A DNA stretch of 64,000 nt from Paralvinella palmiformis (GCA_025642065.1 JAODUP010000456.1:177501-241500), one strand, 5' to 3'. Shown: positions 11,349-23,529, counted from the first letter of the stretch. Notes: a model not told the origin generated them from the sequence alone. Made by a program: numbers and translations.

Positions 11349-12230
11349 ATAACAACAACAACAACTACAACAATAACAACGAAAGTAAAATGTAACAGCA
11401 ATAATAAAGGCATACAACAGGAGCATAACAGATCTAGGGAAAAGTTATTTTGCAGCCACATTTATTTACACGATAAGCTAAATGCGTCAAGCAATCTCGA
11501 AATAATAAGGATATCTGTATCGGGATTTGAATCCTGATACTAGATATATGTTGCTATCAGTTCGTTCGTGAAGATTATTTCGGCTGCTAATTGTTGTGAT
11601 CATGATGCCAACGATAATAACAAAATACCAGCGTTAATAACACCAATGTCAATGACCACATCAATTATAACAACAATAACAATAACTATACCAATGATAA
11701 CATCAACGATAACAACAATAACCATAACAAAAGCAACCATAACAACACCAACACCAATTATAACAAATAACATCAATGATGACAACAACCATAACAACAA
11801 CAATTTATCATAACCATTACAACATCAATACCAATGATAACATCAATGATAACAACAACGACAAACATAACAATAACAACACTAATGATAACATCAATAA
11901 CATCAATGATAACCACAACCACAACAACCATAACAACAACAACCATAACAATAACAACACCAATGACAAAATGAATAACATCAATGATAAAACAATAACC
12001 ATAAGAGAAGCAACCATCTTAAGAACAACAATAACAACAACAAATAGTAACAACCATAATAACAACCGTAACAACGATAACAGCATATAAAATATAATAA
12101 CAACAATACTGACGATAATAACAACAATAAAATAACAACATTAACTACACTAATAATAAGGATAACACCGACGATAACAACATCCATGCCAACGATAACA
12201 ACGGCACACACACAAAATAACAACATATAA
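11349..12230. repeat. AAC/ATA-rich imperfect trinucleotide array
   Basis: A long imperfect run of aac, ata, acc and atg triplets, with recurrent aatgataacatcaatgataa strings. Open frames on both strands follow from the lack of stop triplets and are not genes. A short non-repetitive stretch interrupts it at about 11400-11600. Confidence 0.85.
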
Positions 12231-13111
12231 CAGCCAAGAATAGATTATTTTGCTTACTCCACATTTTAGTCACCCATATTCTGTATATTCTGTAATATTT
12301 TGGTTATTATTTATATAGTTGAGAAGATACTAAGTTTTATTTGAATATATAAGAATCTGATTTAAGATGTCAGAAGCAATTCCACTTTGACTATATAATA
12401 ATGTATATTTATAAAGCGCCAAAACAAGCTAACCCTGTTCTGAGGCGCTGACTAATTGGGACAATTAAGTGTACTTGCAAGTAAATCGTTGTAAATTATT
12501 ACTTGAAGTAATTATAGAGCCTATGTGCGATTATAAGCAAGCAATAACGTTTACCGAAATTATGCGTCAGTGCATTAACCAGATCATGTTATAATAAATA
12601 AGCAAATACATAAATAACCAAATGAATATAAATAATAATAAATAAATTGAATGCTCATATAACCTTAAGCTGATATTAATGACCTCTCTCTAATTAATTA
12701 AAATTTACATACTAATACAGTATAAGAGAAGTTGTTTTATGGACTATAAAAACATCACTTATCGTTTATTTACATTTTTCGATGGCACTATCTAGTCCAC
12801 TAGCTGTAGTCGACTATCTATCGATTATCATTACACACCCTATGTGTCATCATCATCAATAATATTGTTATCTTATGTTCTGTTCTCCGTCTAACAACAA
12901 CTGGCCACCATCATCAACAATCAATATTAACAAATTAAACACGTGATCGGATATTTTTCTTGGTTGTCGTTGTTTTGTGCCGTTTGTTGTAATGGGTCAT
13001 TTGCTGATTTAAGACTCTAATAATATTTATTCCACTTAAATTAATCATTTCAGTTGATGGAACAATATGGATTTTGTCGTTAAAATAACGTCCGCTGACA
13101 TGTTTCTTATC
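12231..13111. other. AT-rich intergenic DNA
   Basis: No gene seen. At 12405-12450 the strings ataaagcgcc and tgaggcgctga resemble the 3' tails of invertebrate SINEs, but the head is not recognisable. Confidence 0.4.
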
Positions 13112-13156
13112 TTTTTTTATGTCACGCGGACATCTGGTCCGCGTGACATAAAAAAA
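13112..13156. repeat. Perfect 20-bp inverted repeat, 5-nt loop
   Basis: The arms are seven T plus ATGTCACGCGGAC and its exact reverse complement, separated by ATCTG. The GC-rich core in AT-rich DNA and the lack of any mismatch make it stand out. Function unknown. Confidence 0.9.
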
Positions 13157-13249
13157 TACCAAAGCTCTAAATTTTATAATAAATTATTTGTCGAGTAAAT
13201 ATGAGCTTATAAAAGTTATAGGTTGTCTCGACAATTATTTATTACACAG

Positions 13250-13250
<1 letters not shown>

Positions 13251-13341
<91 letters not shown>
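13251..13341. repeat. (CA)n(TA)n compound microsatellite
   Basis: About 30 CA followed by about 14 TA dinucleotides. Confidence 0.95.
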
Positions 13342-13347
<6 letters not shown>

Positions 13348-13575
13348 GCATTTTAGATTATCAGTTTAAATGCTATTTCCGGTTTAAATACTGAATAAAT
13401 ATATTTAAATTAAATCTGAAATTTTTCATCCTAATTACTAAACAACCTTAACCCCTTAAATTCCACGTATCCTGTGGATAGGAAGTTATGACTGTATTTA
13501 TGACATATTGAATGTTATCAATTCTACATCACGTTTACTTACATAGTAAGTAAGTAAGTAAGTAGTTTAATTACT

Positions 13576-13576
<1 letters not shown>

Positions 13577-13616
<40 letters not shown>
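13577..13616. repeat. (TA)n microsatellite
   Basis: About 20 TA dinucleotides, preceded by a short (GTAA)n at 13543-13562. Confidence 0.95.
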
Positions 13617-13619
<3 letters not shown>

Positions 13620-13811
13620 TAGTTTCTGTTCCTTTCTATTTTGTGCATAATCCAAACCACAAATACAACACATCTATAAATATTTATTATATAGTGTAAA
13701 TTAAAATATTCTAACTTGTACTTGAATTTTCACAGATAATCTATGGTTGTTTAACAGTTTAAATGACCACTTGTAGTAAAGCGATTAAGGGTCACATATA
13801 ATAAGAATTGT

Positions 13812-14075
13812 GCAGAATTTGACAAAAGCATGAAAATTGGCATACAGATAGCTTAACATGTGTAGATTGATATAAGCCTAGGTATCCATCGCCAACACCA
13901 TGGCAACTTCCCGCCATCTTGAATTTCAAAATGGCCACCCTCAAAATACGATTTTCGTCCATTCTCGGCTCGTAAGCAACGTAGAAACATGATGTTGATG
14001 TCAAACATAACATTATCATGGTCAAGAAATTCATTTGTGCAATAATCAATATGCTCAGATTATTATTATATTAAT
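13812..14075 (-). repeat. Left inverted arm of element 3
   Basis: About 265 bp whose reverse complement matches 19106-19371, with shared strings such as gacatcaacatcatgttt, tcgtattttgaggg, tacctaggcttatat and acatgttaagctatctgt. The pair brackets the CXC-gene relics of 16-18.8 kb. Confidence 0.8.
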
Positions 14076-14205
14076 ACATTTTTCATTCTGTAATGGGTTA
14101 CTGGACAACCCGGCCCAACTGACAACTCGGCCTAGATAGCTCCGTCCGATGTCTTGGTTAACTCGGCCCGGGTAGGTCCAAATTTCCCAAGACATATCGG
14201 CCCTG

Positions 14206-14284
<79 letters not shown>
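14206..14284. repeat. (TA)n microsatellite
   Basis: About 39 TA dinucleotides. A second run follows at 14349-14396. Confidence 0.95.
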
Positions 14285-14288
<4 letters not shown>

Positions 14289-14347
14289 CGTTAAATATAA
14301 AAATTAACTTGTATTTATGCTTTATTGTTGATTACGACTTTGAGAAT

Positions 14348-14348
<1 letters not shown>

Positions 14349-14396
<48 letters not shown>
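14349..14396. repeat. (TA)n microsatellite
   Basis: About 24 TA dinucleotides, separated from the previous run by 65 bp. Confidence 0.95.
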
Positions 14397-14401
<5 letters not shown>

Positions 14402-15167
14402 TATATATTAAAACTAATCATGTCGAATTATCATAATTATATCATATATATCCAATCAAACGAGCATATATTCGCCCAACGTTATGCAAACATCAATGAG
14501 CTCGTTGGCACGATGTTGAAAACCAACATTAAAATAACTTAATTATGTTTATATAGGGTCGACGTAGGCCCAATGTTGTGCCAATGATTTAGTATATCGG
14601 CCCAACGTCGTGGTAATGAGTGTTCCCACACTGATCCAAAGTTTTGCCAATGTTGTCATTAATTGTCCACACTGTAAATTTTGTTGTTCACATAGCCCTC
14701 AAAAACAAATAAAACATGAATTTTGTTTTATTCTGTCACAGTGCATATTCCACCAAAGATACGTGTACATGTATATTGATGTCTTTCACAAACAAACAAA
14801 CTTAATTATACTTACTTTCATTTTACACACGTTTAAACAGTCTGCAACAGACCATGGGCTTATAATAATCAACGTGCACCATACCGCCATCTACAGGGCT
14901 GAATTTGTTAACTGTGGGCTAAAGATACAGATAGGCAAATTTCAACAGCGAAATTACTACGTTCGTGCAGAAAGGTGTATGTGCCAACCTGCACTTTATG
15001 ATGGCACGTGTTAAGAATTTGGTATTATTTTGTTTTGTTTTTTAATGTTAATCTGTAAATAGTTATCTTCCTGTCGTGTTGTTTTAACGCCATCAATTAT
15101 TTTTTGTATTTGTACTTTACCACTACATTTCACACAGCTACATGCACTTATTCCGTATGTCAGTCTT

Positions 15168-15560
15168 GACTGACGGTAAATACTGGAAATCTTTCAACAA
15201 ATTATTTCATATCACACGGAGACTGAGATTATAATTTCAGCTAAACGGCTGCGTCTTTCCAAAGTATTTAATGCAATATTTATCAGGATATAACCAAATG
15301 AATGATCGGACCGATCTTTCCAGATGATTGACACAGCTAATCCTTAATTATTCATAGGGGAATTTTAGCATAGGCTTCAATGGATTAAATAATTGATTTC
15401 AAAATTAAACTTTTAGCTGAATGTAAATCGATTTTAATAAACCTTTTTTAAATATTTAATGTAAATGTAATAGGCAATTTGGAAGTTTTGGAAATATTAT
15501 TTTCATTTGTACCTGGAATCAAACATATATGTAGACTCTATCACCGGTATATTATTAAAT
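15168..15560 (+). repeat. Dispersed repeat D, copy 1
   Basis: About 390 bp matching 58846-59237 end to end: ggtaaatactggaaatcttt at the start, ggaccgatctttccagatga in the middle and tatattattaaataat at the end. No coding frame is shared. It stops exactly where the left end of element 2 begins. Confidence 0.85.
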
Positions 15561-17885
15561 AATTTTTTAACGGCATTGTTTATTAATAGCAGTCATCCAT
15601 GTGGAATCAACAATTCACAGGATTTCAAAAATGATGTGGGTAGATGTCATTGTCAATTTTGTATTTCAGGTCATTTTAAAGGTCATAAAAGTCACCAAGA
15701 ACAAAAATGCCGTTTTCACAAGTTTATTTGTCTAAGTAGTTTATAATTACAGCAGAAGAATAATAATTGGTACAAAAAATATTTTGAGGCATTCCTCAAA
15801 TCCAAATAAGTGAACAGTTGGGGAAAAAATTCAAGATGGCAGCCAGTTTTGTACTTTTGGGCATAATTTCCTAAGATTCATTCGATTTGAGTGATATTTG
15901 GCGTTTATTTGTATGTTTTTACATATAATGAAGCTATTTATGCTCTTTTTGGTCATTTTAAATATATAATTATCATATTTGAAGCTATTTTAACACAATT
16001 GTCCATGCACATATAACTAGGATACAGTAAAGCGCAAAGCATTAAGATATCTATTGTCCAGCTGGGTTGAAGCAATCGACTACATCACATCCACATGCTG
16101 CAATGCACTGCATATTCTTCTTGAAGCAGGAACATCGGGCAATCTTGCTCTTCGACTTGCAGCTGCATGTCACCAGTTTCACGCAGGCTTCTGGGATGGG
16201 GGGGGTCTTGTCCAGAATACAGACTCTGCATCCTTGTTCCAGGTCGTGTTGGCGACATCTATGCGTTTTTTGCTTGCTTGCAACCAGATCTTTCCTTGGT
16301 AATTGGCACGTATTACATGAAGTTCCAGGGCATCTCTAGACCTTTCTTGGCCTTACCAAACAGCTGTGGTCTGGTATTGTTGGTAGTTGGCTGTTCTGGT
16401 GTGCCATATAGGTGACACCCAAACTATTCAGCTGATATGAGCTCTCCATTATGACCAACTCCACAGACAAGAAGTGAATGCTTCTGTGCTATGGATTTGT
16501 CGATTCCGCGCACAGTATCGATGCCAATTGCGTGGTTGGCTGCATGCAATAGGTCTAAAAGATGTTCAGAACGAGTAGCTTGATTGAGGGCAAGACCTAA
16601 TTCAACATGTTCTGGTTCGAGTTTTTGTTTGTTTAACACCGCATACACAATATCCTTAGCAACACTGCATACAGTTTACTTGATACTGGGATATTTTTCG
16701 ATCTCCTCCTCCACTACATTTATTCCTACAAAGACCAACCTCAGAAGCAGATGTAGGCTATTTGGAATCACCTGGTCAACATCTACATGATCAATTGCAT
16801 GTCATGTACCTCTGTATATCAAGCAGGCCTTGTCGGACCCCCACAGCCACACGTACCATTTAGTGGAAGATGATACCCGTGCAAACACCAGATTCCCTCC
16901 ATCTTCATCTTCGGTTGATTCTAAATCTGTTGTGAACGATGAGGACAGTCCATGTTGCTGAGACTTTGTCAGGATTTGTGAGATGATGAAGTCAGATTAT
17001 TCACCAGGGTACATAAGTGGTGATACTTTGGAAAGAGGTCGTACATAGTTGGCCTCTGGCCAATGGACGTTGAATCTCTTCACAGAAGATACCCATTGCT
17101 GCTTTCTCATTATCTTTAGCATGGTTTCAGAAGTAAAGGTAGAATAGCGCCCCTTGTGCCATCTGATATCCTGTGCATTCAAGTCTTCTTCTGTAAGTTT
17201 GTGAAGTTGTATTTTAATGTCCCGACATGAAGTATCACAAATTGCTCTGCGCTGATCACTAACAATCCTCATCCTGACCTTTCCAGCTGGTAATACTGTG
17301 CGGATTTCGCCTGTTTGTCGGGTCTGTCGGAGATCTCTTACGTTTGATGCTGGACGCAGGATCCATGGTTAGTTCTTCAGTAGGATGTATTTCACAAACT
17401 CTGAAAAGACAGATGTTGCTTTGAGTTAATAACACATAACCACAGACTAACGGGTTGGTGGGTTTCAAATAATAGATATGTTTACCAATTGAAACATGTA
17501 TGTATATGGGTATATGTAGAACATACAAAACATCACTGACACATAGTCTGTGAGTATCGTTGGTGGTAGTAAAACCATAAAGCTATGTAAAAAAATATAG
17601 CAAATTAGCCACCATTTGAAGAAAAAAGTGGCCACCATCTTGACAAAAGTAGCCCCCATCTTGACTATTCAAATGTTCATTTATTCAGATTTGAAGAATG
17701 CTTCAAAACATGTTTTGTGCTGCAATTATAAACTTGTATGAACGGCATTTTTTACCTCGGTGACCTTTATGGCCTTGAAAATGAGATTGAAACTTAATAT
17801 TGACAATGATACCCTCCCATGTCTTTTTTGGTCATCCTATGAATTATTTATTCCCCATGGATGTCAGCTTGCTCATCCATGCTAA
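15561..17885 (-). mobile_element. Long-inverted-repeat element 2 (CXC family)
   Basis: The left arm (about 15565-15850) and inverted right arm (about 17620-17880) share a 260-280-bp diverged inverted repeat. Matched strings include CATCCATG(T/G)GGAATAA/CA, TGTCATTGTCAAT, TTCA-GTC-TTT-AAGG-CATAAA-GTCACC and AAAATGCCGTT. The outermost 30 bp on the left equals the end of element 1. Between the arms lie fragments of a minus-strand CXC-domain gene. The right end is eroded past 17875. Element 2 appears to sit inside element 3. Confidence 0.65.
16050..17430 (-). pseudogene. Decayed CXC-domain mobile gene
   Basis: Several minus-strand frames in the right order look like one broken gene. An N-terminal piece (about 17400-16997) holds SSIKRKRSPT and then CDTSCRDIKIQLHKLTEEDL. 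A middle piece (16648-16440) holds ELGLALNQATRSEHLLDLLH and GIDTVRGIDKSIAQ. A C-terminal piece (16205-16055) holds KLVTCSCKSKSKIARCSCF and QCIAACGCD. The last is a tesmin/TSO1-like CXC domain in which one cysteine of the element 1 copy is now serine. Stops and frame changes separate the pieces. From memory, similar proteins occur in many copies in mollusc and cnidarian genomes; no named transposase signature is visible. Substrate and activity are unknown. Confidence 0.6.
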
Positions 17886-17934
17886 TACTAGATCCAATGA
17901 ACTTATAGATACCCTCTCTTAACTGGGGATGTGT

Positions 17935-18835
17935 GTTTCATATGACCAGGTTATGGGCGTCTCCACTGTTTTTGCAAACACAGTATCATGCAAACTAGGT
18001 TTCTTTTCTCCTCACAACTGAACAATGGTGTATTCGCCTGCGGTGCATTTGATAATACTGATTATAAGTCCAGTGGAAGGACAGCCCATTACTCTTTCCA
18101 TGGAAGCGCGAATTTTAAGATGCAATTTCTAACAGAAGCAGAGCACCAAGAGATGGTGGTAGATCCTGAAGTAATAAACAATAAAACTATTGTTCCGCTG
18201 CTAGTAGTTTATATAATGGTTCCTCCAGTTGCTAAAACTCAAGACCCAATTATACCTGTTAGGTATGCAGTCTTTGGTGTTGATTCTACAAATATTAGTG
18301 ACGACCTGGCAAAAGAGAAACAGTGGCTAGAACATATGCAAACCCTCCTCAAAGACCAGCCAGAATAGGTTAATCCATAGAGCATGACTGAGTTAGTTAG
18401 AGAGATTCATCATCATCATGTACAATAAAACATGTACTCTGAGAAGAGTTGATGAAGCGAGGAAGCAGCTCTTACTTAACCTAGGGGTCTGCGACCATTG
18501 AGAACATTCCTCCAACCAAAGTTACTCTTTTTCAACAGGTTAAAAGAGCAGTGTGCCAAGCAGGTTATGTGGTCACAAGCTCTTTTGTCAGCTCCAGATC
18601 TGCCAAGTCTTGGTCTATGGGATGGACTGCAACTGACTTGAGTGGAAGCTATTTTGGACTAACCGATCAGAAGATTCAAAGTGCTGCTATGAGCTGTTGC
18701 ACTGTGGCTGCAAGAAAGCATGCAAACGCCAGTGAAAATTTCACAAGTCAGGTCTTAAATGCAGAGAGCTATGTAACTGCGGTAGGGGGGGGGGTTGCAT
18801 GTGACGACACCCGACTTTAACTGAGTTATTCTGAG
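17935..18835 (+). pseudogene. Decayed CXC-domain mobile gene, plus-strand copy
   Basis: The plus-strand frame 17988-18368 holds GVFACGAFDNTDYKSSGRTA then HYSFHGSA, which resembles a repeated metazoan protein with a D-N-x-D-H-x-x-S-S-x-T-A-x-x-S-F-H-G block. Further on, in another frame (about 18630-18785), WKLFWTN precedes ELLHCGCKKACKRQ, an in-frame TGA, and KFHKSGLKCRELCNC. This is a CXC-type cysteine cluster at the usual C-terminal position. Because it needs frame changes and contains stops, it is a relic. Element 3 (inverted arms at 13.8-14.1 and 19.1-19.4 kb) probably owned this gene. Family recognition is from memory and pattern. Confidence 0.6.
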
Positions 18836-19105
18836 GTTAATGTATTATTCGCATAATGAGTTATATGTGTATTTCATTACAATTAAGAAATTATCAACTG
18901 TACGTGTAGGATTATTGTTGCTGTTGTATGTTAAATATGTTCTAAATAGCATATTTAATTAGTGTTATTATATCATATACATGATAATAAAAAAGATCAT
19001 AGAATATTCATCATATCAATTAAAAGTTGCTGAAAAATACTATTTTATGATGGTTCATAGAAACCAACAAATATATATAAATATTGTTTCGAATTGTCAG
19101 CCATC

Positions 19106-19366
19106 TTGAAAATTAATAGAATAATAATCTGAGCATGTTGGTTATTGCATAACTGGATTTATTGGCCCTGAAAATGTTATGTTAGACATCAACATCATGT
19201 TTAAACGTTACTTAGGAGCCGAGATATGAAGAATATCGTATTTTGAGGGCGCCCATTTTGAAATTCATGATGGCGACTAGTTACCATGGAGTTGTCGATG
19301 GGTACCTAGGCTTATATGGATCTACACATGTTAAGCTATCTGTATGCCAATTTTCATGCTTTTGTC

Positions 19367-19371
<5 letters not shown>
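19106..19371 (+). repeat. Right inverted arm of element 3
   Basis: Inverted match of 13812-14075 at roughly 80 percent identity by eye. It ends at cttttgtcaaatt and runs directly into a (TA)n tract. Confidence 0.8.

Positions 19372-19445
<74 letters not shown>
19370..19445. repeat. (TA)n microsatellite
   Basis: About 37 TA dinucleotides. A short CT then (TG)n run follows at 19507-19542. Confidence 0.95.
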
Positions 19446-19448
<3 letters not shown>

Positions 19449-20731
19449 ACTTTCATCTGTAATGTGAGAGTCACTGTCTAAATCTGTCATAAGGTATACA
19501 CCTTTCTCTTTCTCTCTCTGTGTGTGTGTGTGTGTGTGTGTGCGTGCACGCGCTCTCGTGCGCGTGTGTAACATAATTATCTATTTCATGATTTGTAATA
19601 AGAAGTACATATTCACGATTCTCAAATTCATTTTATTTGACTATTAGAGAAGGGGGGCACATTCATATAGTTATAGTATATTATGACGTGTATCATATTA
19701 ATTTAATCAAAAAACATAATACGTGACAACTCACAAGTGATTATGAGTAATGACGTCTTGTCAATATTCTCCTCGTCCATTCTTGTGTTGAACATCTCAT
19801 AAACTTAGCCATAATAATACCCAAATATAATGAGCTAGATACCCGACCTTACCTGACAGGTAACTCTAATTTAATGACTCCTACGTTACCCGAAGAACAA
19901 AGCACATCTCCTCGTAACTATCATTCTTCTTTCGATTGTTGAGAGATCAATTTTACTCAACAGACAATACTCTCTGTCCGAACACGGTCGGTGATAAATC
20001 CAGACGCGTACTTTAGAAATGGTTATAGGACAGTCTAAGCCAAAGATCGTTTTCGGTACTCTGTTTACTTTGAGAGACAGACATAGATAAAATGAAGGCA
20101 GAATTTCTACAAATAGATCACACAACCAATACTTATACACATCTATATGTTTTATTTCTCTAATTACTATAATACTATACAGTTACTGGGTACACTTTAG
20201 CGTCCTATGTGGAAGAATTTCATAGGAATCATTATAATCGTAAACTAATTTAGCTGGTAAAGAATTAATTAGGATGTTAGAACATCTTCTGGATACTAGA
20301 CGTTCATGGTATAGTTGAGGTATTATATACTAATGGTATCTGACTTGATGGATATTGAGTCAGATGAGTATCTGGTCGTGATTAAATATTCTTACTTAAT
20401 TATCTTTATTAAATATTCAGTGTGAACGATAATATGTTTGAATACAATTAAATCATGTTAATAATCGCTAACACTTTAATGAATACTTCCCCGATAACAT
20501 TTCCATCTTGATATGATGGCTATCCCATCATCTTCTTGATTTCCTTTTCCACTTTTAAAGTAGTAATTTCCACTCCTCGGGGATACAATATAGATTATAG
20601 AATTGCTTAACAATTGGCTGACTTCGCCGTGATTATACTCCCCCCCCCCCTTCCTCACCTTATCCTTCTGTCCCGGAAATCTAACATCTAATTTATTCAG
20701 AAACCTCCCCCCTATTTCTTAATATAATAAT

Positions 20732-21012
20732 CAAAGGGTCGTGAGTTCGAGGTTCTGGGGATGCTGTCGTGTGGCGGCTGATTCACCCAGCCAGAAATGA
20801 GAACCTGACAGGATGTGGTGGCTATGTCTCAATGTGCCCATAATGGCGGCATGTGTTGTATGCTCCCTTTGGGAGTTGAGGTGTGTGCTGGATTGAAACA
20901 GGTCTGAGTAAGGGATAATAATATTGTAAAGCGCCTTAGAGCTGTTATCTGGTTGGCTAGGTCGCTATATAAATGTCACATATTGTTATTATTATTATTA
21001 TTATTATTATTG
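20732..21012 (+). mobile_element. tRNA-derived SINE, family C, with (TTA)n tail
   Basis: A B box-like gagttcgaggttc at the head is followed by a unique body. The 3' part taaagcgccttagagc ... gctatataaatgtcacatat ends in (TTA)n. This arrangement is typical of SINEs of marine invertebrates. No second full copy is in the window. Confidence 0.6.
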
Positions 21013-21236
21013 TTATTGTTGTTGTTGTTATTTATCAGAAACAAGTGTTAGACAATTCTAATAACATTATTTAACAGGTTTATTCCCTTCATTTAGTGGC
21101 TACGGCCGGCAGTTAAATATAATACAATAGCTCCAAAAATAAACATCTATCGCCAACTTCTAAAAACGATTAACAAATAACGAGTGAGTATTGGTGTCGA
21201 GTACAAGTAATAACCAACAAACACATAACATGCAGA

Positions 21237-21478
21237 GTGAGCTCCGGTGGCCTAGCGGTTAAGCACCCGGCACTTAGTGACAACGGTCACAGGTTCGAAC
21301 CCAGCAAGAGGTCGGAACTTTTCCAGAGATTAATTTCTCGGCTCACAATATAGGGGGACGTTAAGGGGGGACGTTAAAACCCCCCGAGGACGTAAAACAC
21401 TCTGGCAGTGACCACCCTCGGGATCTTTCGGCTCCATCTTTCGCGACTGCTCCCCTGTCAGTGGTGGGGGAGGAATAC
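21237..21478 (+). mobile_element. SINE family B, 3' truncated
   Basis: Head gtgagctccggtggcctagc with B box ggttcgaaccc, and body with ctctggcagtgaccaccctc. A gggggacgttaa block is duplicated in the middle. It stops at gtggtgggggagga, about 80 bp short of the full 3' end seen at 53.9-54.3 kb. Confidence 0.85.
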
Positions 21479-21595
21479 CGCTATCGAGTACAAGTAATAA
21501 ACAACAAACACGTAATATTCCTAAGACATTCGGGGAATGGTTTATCGTGTTTATGTTGCTATATTATATAAATTACAATAAAATAAAAAGCAAAT

Positions 21596-21774
<179 letters not shown>

Positions 21775-21939
21775 CAATTTTCTCAGGATAATTTCTTTAG
21801 TATAAATACGGTATAATTGAATGATATTCAATAAGTTTAACTTTCAAAAGTTCCCGGCATGTATGCGTACACGCGTGGAACCAATGAATCAAAATTACAC
21901 GTGTACTAATCTGTTCACATGCTAGTGGCGCAACGTAGT

Positions 21940-22030
21940 GACTGAAGATGGAGCTCCCGCGGCAAATAACTTAGTGGCGCCATCTTTTATACATCGCGTT
22001 CCTACTCTCGTGTGACGTCACTTCGCGCGT
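21940..22030 (+). promoter_or_regulatory. Putative EXO1 promoter: CpG cluster with CRE, YY1-like and E2F-like sites
   Basis: In otherwise CpG-poor DNA, this short patch holds many CpGs, GTGGCGCCATCTT (YY1-like on the minus strand), a palindromic CRE TGACGTCA (22013-22020) and TTCGCGCG (22022-22029, E2F-like). EXO1 begins coding 5.5 kb downstream at an intron acceptor, so a promoter plus untranslated exon must lie upstream on this strand. This is the best candidate I see. E2F control would suit a replication-linked nuclease, but assignment to EXO1 is inference. Confidence 0.45.
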
Positions 22031-22108
22031 ATTAGTGGTGAACTTTAAAGAATTTGATGTGTTTTGTAGAACTCATAAGAAGTGAAATGTTTTAATACTT
22101 TGAACCAG
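22030..22108 (+). other. EXO1: Putative 5' untranslated exon of EXO1
   Basis: Just after the CpG patch, a donor-like CCAG/GTATAT places an exon end at 22108. Joined to the acceptor at 27499, the start codon context would read accaggATGG, with A at -3 and G at +4. No transcript evidence is available. Confidence 0.35.
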
Positions 22109-22204
22109 GTATATATCTAGGACTGTTAGATTATTATTTTTAATGTCTATTTTGTTTATGTCATGTCAAGGCAAACTAAATACGCGAAGGTTCCGGCTAT
22201 CTCT

Positions 22205-22368
22205 GTTATCTTATGACTGAAATGACACACTCACTGACACAGACTGACAGTGACTGAGTGAGTCGAGTGACAGACTCTCATACTTTGATACTACTGACAG
22301 AGAGTCACATTAAGATTGTCAGTCACTGAGTCGGTGTCACTCAGTCATTCACTCCTTGTGACTGATTT
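22205..22368. repeat. ACTGA/TCAGT-rich self-complementary stretch
   Basis: Many short TGACTGAGT and ACTCAGTCA-type motifs occur in both orientations, so the region can fold on itself. No known element was recognised. Confidence 0.5.
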
Positions 22369-22509
22369 AGATCTAATGATTTAGATAAGTGAATACAGTA
22401 AAACAAAATGTAACAATAATAGTTCTTCTATAACGAGGGCGCCTCGGCCTCCATCATCCATGCCAATTGCCATTGCCTAATACTAGACTAGTAACACTAA
22501 CAGGCCCAG

Positions 22510-22672
22510 TCACAGTTGTAGTGCAGTTGGCTACATATCTATAGCACCTGACCTGGGGCTGGGTAAGTGGATTCAAACCCTGGCCAGGCTATGTCAGAAG
22601 GGTGTTTCATCTTTCACTGTGCTTCATTATCTTTGGAGGTCACTCGGCCCATTTAGCCTACCATGCTGTCAT
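22510..22672 (+). mobile_element. SINE family A, diverged head
   Basis: The B box-like ggattcaaaccc is followed by the family body agaagggtgtttcatctttc and cccatttagcctaccatg. Confidence 0.75.
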
Positions 22673-22879
22673 GACAGTGATTTGGTTAGAAACTGGGACT
22701 CGCATCATTTGACCTGCCTACTCTCAAAGCTATTTGCGTTTCCAATGGCGCTTTGTACTTTTTCTTTTCAATCTGTTGTCAATAAATGTATAACAAAGTA
22801 CATAAAATTGTCTTTGTAATTGTTCATATAGGTAAATCATCCAAAAGTTACATCTTGACATGATAAATAGATACCATAT

Positions 22880-23220
22880 TATTGGCATATATACTCGCAT
22901 ATAAGTCGCACCTGTTTCTAGGACCAATAAGCCCCCTGGAGTTAAACCAGATGCACTAAAATCAGCAAACTATCAGCATTATTTATTCAAAACCCAACAA
23001 TTCATCATCACCACTCTCTTCACTGAACATCTGTTGTATCTGTTCATGTATGATCATGCATCTATTCGTCAGACTCGGTGTCTAATTTTTTCACGCTGTT
23101 CAGCCCACAATAGATCATCTTTCATGCCATCTAATTACTTGCCTGTTCGGGCAAATGCCTTTTGAAACAAAAATTTGCCATATTAAATCGCTTCCAAGGC
23201 CAATTTCAAATTTTTCTGTT
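22880..23220 (-). pseudogene. Possible pogo/Tigger-like DDE transposase relic
   Basis: On the minus strand near 23100-23165 a broken frame reads FQKAFARTGK, stop, LDGMKDDLLWAEQREKIRHR. This recalls the C-terminal FKKCGIS-LDGSEDDLLW segment of pogo/Tigger transposases. The left end holds tactcgcatataagtcgcac, a string similar to ends of such elements. Stops are present and no DDE residues are visible, so this is a weak call for a fragment. Confidence 0.35.
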
Positions 23221-23529
23221 AACGCTTCTGGTGTGTGTGTGTGCGCATACCTGATGGGCAAGCCAATTATTAAAAAAAATTCATGATGCATGTCTATCGT
23301 TAACCTGAATTCAGGTCACTGGTGCCCATACTTTTAAGGGAACTATCTAGACTATTCGCCCTCAATTTCATTTGCCTTGAGGTTAATTTCACCCTGTTTT
23401 ATATTCACCTTCGGGAACCATCAACCAGTGTCTTCTTCTTCATAATAAGTACAAAATCCAAACTTGCATATTGTGTACTGTTGCAATAGTGAGAGTTGTG
23501 GTGGTGTGCTTGTACAAATTTAAGTCGTG

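Noticed and set aside
11568..12226. Overlapping open frames on both strands
   Set aside because: They follow from an AAC/ATA triplet array that lacks stop codons in several frames.
14610..15014. 134-codon plus-strand open frame
   Set aside because: No recognisable domain. It lies between repeat elements in a region without other coding signs.
16054..16415. Three overlapping plus-strand open frames of 82-90 codons
   Set aside because: They are antisense shadows of the minus-strand CXC gene relic, which has recognisable motifs.
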